Assembly (NCBI GenBank): GCA_900555525.1 | Contig: USLP01000028.1 | Coordinates: 1 to 9,890, forward strand | Origin: an uncultured Eubacteriales bacterium | GTDB taxonomy: Bacteria; Bacillota; Clostridia; UMGS1840 | Direction: 5' to 3' | Length of the DNA stretch: 9,890 nt | Shown here: positions 6,640 to 9,890 of the stretch, piece after piece | Layout of the letters: each line of letters starts with the position of its first letter | How positions within the stretch are numbered: the first letter of the stretch is position 1 | Translations under genes and position numbers: made by a program | Notes under the pieces: generated by a model | Seen by the model: only the letters and a program-made list of their open reading frames with translations | Databases searched by the model: none | What the model was told of the DNA's origin: nothing

Positions 6640-8874
6640 TTAACCAAGTTTATTTTCTTCATCACGTTTTTTGAAAAATTCTCCCAAAAACGTATATCGT
6701 TTGCCTACCGTTTTGTTATGAATCATATTTTTAAGTATTTCATATTTTCCCAAAACGCAGATGAATTTCTTTGCTCTTGTTACTGCCGTATAAAGTAAAT
6801 TTCTGTTCATAAATCTGTTCGTTTGAAAAATAAACGGCAGAATTACAGCGTCAAATTCGCTTCCCTGGCTTTTATGAACCGTTATCGCATACGAAAGCTC
6901 AAGATTCTCCAGTTTCGCAAATTCATATATAACCTCTTTATCGTCATCAAACAATATGCTCATATTACCTCCCGCAGGATTCACGCCCGTTATAACGCCC
7001 ATATCGCCGTTATAAATACCGCGCCCCGAAACACCGTTCGGAGTTTCCCACATAAGGTCATAATCATTTTTAATCTGCATTACTCTGTCGCCGGATGAAA
7101 AAGTATATTCGCCGTGCGTAATATACGGCTCGCCGTCCGATATGGGATTTAAAATGTTTTTCAGAACCTTATTAAGCGCTACAGAGCCGATAACTCCTTT
7201 TCTCAAAGGTGTTATAACCTGTATTTTTGACGATGGAATTTCGAGATATTCAGGCAGTCTTTTCGTTATAAGCCCTTCAAGCTTTCTGTATACATCGCCG
7301 CTTGAAATACTGTTCAGTAAGAAAAAATCGGAGTTTTCGCCGTTATATATAAGATCGTCATATCCGCCGAGAATCTTATGCGCATTTTCTACAATATCGG
7401 AATTTTCGGCTTGACGAAAAATTTTGTCAAGCGTTATACACGGAATTGCATTTGAAAATATAAGGTCTCTCAAAACATTTCCGGGTCCTATCGGCGGCAG
7501 CTGGTTGGCATCGCCTATAAGTATAACAATTGTATTTTCGGGCAAGGCGCATAAAAGCGATTTAAATAGCACAACGTCCGTCATGGACATCTCGTCAACA
7601 ATTGCAACATCGCAGTCAAGAGGATTTGTTTCATTTTTCGCAAATGTTATTACATCGCCGTCATGCCCCGTTACTTCAAGAAGTCTGTGAATTGTTGATG
7701 CTTCACACTTTGCGGATTCGGCAGCACGCTTTGCCGCACGTCCTGTAGGAGCAGTAAGCAAGGCTTTCTTTCCGCTTGCTTTGCAACATTCTATAACGGA
7801 ACGTATTATTGTGGTTTTTCCCGTACCGGGACCGCCGGTTATAATTGTAATGCCTCTTGAAAGCGCGCTCTTTACAGCGTCTTTCTGCGTTTTTGTAAGC
7901 TTAAATGCCGATTTTGATAAAGTTTCATCGATAACGCTTGTAATCGCATGCTTTTTCTCAGCAAGCATTTTCGTACGCTTGGCTATATAAAGCTCCGCTT
8001 CATAGTAATACGGTAGCATAACAAAGCTGTCGTCATATGTGTTTTTATAAAATATCTTATTCTGCGAGAGCAGGCGTATAATACCGTTTTCCGCTTTTTT
8101 ATAACTCACATGAATAAGGTTCATAACCTCCGTTATCAAATTCGAGTGCGGATAGCAGGTATTCCCCTGCTTTGCCCGCAAATTAAGCACATAGATTATC
8201 CCTGCCTCCACTCTTTCGGGGGAATCATATCCGAAACCGAGCTGCTGTGCAAGCTTGTCTACATAAAAGAAATGTATTTTTTCAATACGTTCCCACAAAA
8301 TGAATGGATTTTTCTTTATAACGGGTATTGTCATAACTCCAAAAACATTATATGCCTTAAGCGCAATGTCGGGAGGGATTTTGTGTGCGGCAAAAAAAGT
8401 CAGTATCGCTTGATATTCATTTTTTCTCACATACTCGTCATGAATCATTCTGGCTTTTTTTGCTGTTATTCCGTTTATTTCTATTAATTTGTCATAATCG
8501 TTTTCTATAATATCAAATGTCGCATCTCCGAATTTCTCAACGATTTTTTTTGCCGTTATTGCGCCTACGCCTTTTACAAATCCGCCCGATAAATAGCTGT
8601 ATGCCTCTGCGGCATTATAAACAGGCTTTGTCTCGTAATATGCGCAGGTGAATTGTTTTCCGTATTTCGGGTGGTTATACCATACTCCGTACAGGCATAC
8701 GCTTGCGCCAACGTATATAAGCGGCAAGCTTCCTGCGGCGTGTACCGATTCGTTTGCCGTTTCCAGCACTATAACCGAATAACCCGTTTCTTCCTTGTAG
8801 AAAAGGACTTCTTTAACAATTCCGCGGAGCGGCTCAAGCTTTTGCTTATTAATATCGAATTTTTCGTGCGCCAT
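6640..8874 (-). CDS. recD2: RecD2/YrrC-type ATP-dependent DNA helicase
   Basis: An SF1B helicase of 744 residues, close to RecD2 of Deinococcus and YrrC of Bacillus. It translocates 5'->3' on single-stranded DNA, works without RecBC, and supports fork repair and genome stability. Seen: the N-terminal beta-barrel region LRGIVKEVLFYKEETGYSV (about 16-75); helix-hairpin-helix repeats with FVKGVGAITAKKIVEKFG and INGITAKKARMI (about 95-150); a winged-helix-like middle (about 200-290); Walker A ITGGPGTGKTTII (Lys353); Walker B VDEMSM (Asp427-Glu428); GDANQLPPIGPG; DKIFRQ; the SH3-like insertion around GDRVMQIKNDYD; and the UvrD-like C-terminus with VHKSQGSEFDAVILP (Lys668) and LLYTAVTRAKK. The ATG at 8874 has AGAGGTG 5 nt upstream. 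The gene lies 22 nt after tyrS and 15 nt before pth. Stop is TAA. The long N-terminal extension and HhH repeats distinguish it from RecBCD-type RecD. Confidence 0.95.
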   Translation of the reverse strand: MAHEKFDINKQKLEPLRGIVKEVLFYKEETGYSVIVLETANESVHAAGSLPLIYVGASVCLYGVWYNHPKYGKQFTCAYYETKPVYNAAEAYSYLSGGFVKGVGAITAKKIVEKFGDATFDIIENDYDKLIEINGITAKKARMIHDEYVRKNEYQAILTFFAAHKIPPDIALKAYNVFGVMTIPVIKKNPFILWERIEKIHFFYVDKLAQQLGFGYDSPERVEAGIIYVLNLRAKQGNTCYPHSNLITEVMNLIHVSYKKAENGIIRLLSQNKIFYKNTYDDSFVMLPYYYEAELYIAKRTKMLAEKKHAITSVIDETLSKSAFKLTKTQKDAVKSALSRGITIITGGPGTGKTTIIRSVIECCKASGKKALLTAPTGRAAKRAAESAKCEASTIHRLLEVTGHDGDVITFAKNETNPLDCDVAIVDEMSMTDVVLFKSLLCALPENTIVILIGDANQLPPIGPGNVLRDLIFSNAIPCITLDKIFRQAENSDIVENAHKILGGYDDLIYNGENSDFFLLNSISSGDVYRKLEGLITKRLPEYLEIPSSKIQVITPLRKGVIGSVALNKVLKNILNPISDGEPYITHGEYTFSSGDRVMQIKNDYDLMWETPNGVSGRGIYNGDMGVITGVNPAGGNMSILFDDDKEVIYEFAKLENLELSYAITVHKSQGSEFDAVILPFIFQTNRFMNRNLLYTAVTRAKKFICVLGKYEILKNMIHNKTVGKRYTFLGEFFKKRDEENKLG

Positions 8875-8896
8875 TTCTACACCTCTAACTTACCTA

Positions 8897-9890
8897 CTAT
8901 TTTACAACTTTAAAGAATCCTTTTTTACCTTTCTTAACAACCATAAAGCCATCTTTAAAATCTTCATCTGTGATTTTTGCGTTTACGTCCGTAATTTTAG
9001 CGTCGTTTATCGAAAGACCGTTTTGCTGTATAAGACGTCTTGCTTCGCCCTTTGACGGAAGTATCCCCGTTGAAACAAGCATATCCGTAACAAGCATTTC
9101 GCCGTTGAAGTCCGCAAGCTCTTTCGTGGGCATATTGTCGGATATTCCGCCGCCACCGAAAACAGCTTCAGCCGCTTCTTTCGCTTTTTTAGCTTCTTCT
9201 TCGCCATGAACAAGCGTTGTAACCTCATATGCAAGGATTTTTTTCGCTTCGTTAAGTTGTTTTCCTTCCCATTTTTCCATTTCTCTAATCTTGTCCATCG
9301 GAATAAAGGTAAGAAGCTTTAAGCATTTTATAACGTCTGCGTCGTCAACGTTTACCCAATACTGATAGAAATCGTATACCGAGAATTTTTCGGAGTCAAG
9401 CCATACGGCTCCGCTTGCGGTTTTGCCCATTTTTTTGCCCTCGGAATTTGTAAGAAGCGTAAATGTCATACCGTAAACCTGTTTTTGATCCTTACGTCTG
9501 CAAAGCTCGATACCGCCCAAAATATTGCTCCACTGGTCATCGCCGCCAAGCTCAAGCTTGCAGTCATAATTTCTGTTCAGCATGAGAAAATCGTAACTCT
9601 GCATAAGCATATAATTAAATTCCAAGAATGTAAGACCTTTTTCAAGTCGCTGTTTGTAACACTCTGCCGTCAGCATTTTATTAACGGAGAAGCAAGCGCC
9701 TATATCTCTTAAAAAGTCAACGTAATTAAGCTTTAAAAGCCAGTCGGCATTATCAACCATAATTGCCTTTCCGTCCGAAAAATCAACAACACGTGAAAGC
9801 TGTTTTTTAAAGCATTCGCAGTTGTGTACGATTGTTTCTCTTGTCATCATTTTACGCATATCGGTTGTTCCGCTGGGGTCGCCTATAGAA
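8897..9890 (-). CDS. tyrS: Tyrosyl-tRNA synthetase, 5'-truncated by the right window edge
   Basis: Class Ic aminoacyl-tRNA synthetase that charges tRNA-Tyr with tyrosine. The visible 330 residues begin [15 protein letters not shown], matching the conserved GDPSG segment after the missing HIGH motif, so coding continues beyond 9890 and the ATG at 9859 is internal. About 75-80 N-terminal residues are absent, judging from a usual length near 405-410. Seen: the substrate-binding segment [26 protein letters not shown], the KMSKS-loop equivalent [14 protein letters not shown] (a KMGKT variant, as in the KFGKT of other TyrRS), and a C-terminal S4-like RNA-binding domain from [20 protein letters not shown] to FFKVVK. 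The gene ends in TAG TAG, with a third in-frame TAG three codons on. Tyrosine T-box control is common upstream of Firmicute tyrS, but the leader is outside the window. Confidence 0.97.
   Translation of the reverse strand, partial: SIGDPSGTTDMRKMMTRETIVHNCECFKKQLSRVVDFSDGKAIMVDNADWLLKLNYVDFLRDIGACFSVNKMLTAECYKQRLEKGLTFLEFNYMLMQSYDFLMLNRNYDCKLELGGDDQWSNILGGIELCRRKDQKQVYGMTFTLLTNSEGKKMGKTASGAVWLDSEKFSVYDFYQYWVNVDDADVIKCLKLLTFIPMDKIREMEKWEGKQLNEAKKILAYEVTTLVHGEEEAKKAKEAAEAVFGGGGISDNMPTKELADFNGEMLVTDMLVSTGILPSKGEARRLIQQNGLSINDAKITDVNAKITDEDFKDGFMVVKKGKKGFFKVVK

Noticed and set aside
9007..9234. 75-codon minus-strand frame inside tyrS, rich in Lys and Arg
   Set aside because: It is an out-of-frame shadow of the conserved tyrS coding region, with no family resemblance.
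1..9890. CRISPR arrays, tRNA or rRNA genes, insertion sequences, phage genes, attachment sites
   Set aside because: Gaps between genes are 12-76 nt and hold only the promoter, ribosome sites and hairpin described. I saw no repeat-spacer pattern, cloverleaf, transposase or integrase, and no gene-free stretch over 300 bases.

Overview
The window is a compact, moderately AT-rich bacterial housekeeping region with every recognisable gene on the minus strand. Gene content and order (tyrS, recD2/yrrC, pth, mfd, PrsA-type foldase lipoproteins, PcrA/UvrD helicase) and the signal-peptide and lipobox style point to a Firmicute, most likely a Clostridia member of the Ruminococcaceae/Oscillospiraceae kind. 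That placement is an inference from gene families and synteny, not from a marker tree.

In transcription order (high to low coordinates): the 3' four-fifths of tyrS (TyrRS, runs off the right edge); recD2, a 5'->3' SF1B helicase, 22 nt downstream; pth, peptidyl-tRNA hydrolase, 15 nt downstream; mfd, transcription-repair coupling factor, 12 nt downstream. No promoter or terminator is visible between these four, so they look like one transcription unit joining tRNA charging and recycling with DNA repair. Then a 76-nt gap carries a clear sigma-A-type promoter, followed by two tandem paralogous parvulin-type peptidyl-prolyl isomerase lipoproteins 22 nt apart, which probably fold exported proteins on the outer face of the membrane. 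A 60-nt gap with a perfect GNRA-capped hairpin follows, then the 5' part of a PcrA/UvrD helicase gene that runs off the left edge.

The most notable feature is an in-frame TAG at codon 55 of the helicase gene, ten codons after the Walker A lysine. The same frame continues cleanly after it with conserved helicase sequence as far as the window edge. It is therefore a point nonsense codon, not a frameshift. Three of the six complete stop codons here are TAG (mfd, pth, tyrS; tyrS has two in a row), so wholesale UAG reassignment is unlikely. A pseudogene, a base-call error, or suppression/restart are the live explanations. Separately, pth and mfd lie in the same frame, divided by one TAG and four sense codons.

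I see no CRISPR array, tRNA or rRNA gene, insertion sequence, attachment site or phage gene. I do not see a convincing undescribed system: apart from the observations listed, this is an ordinary core-genome segment.
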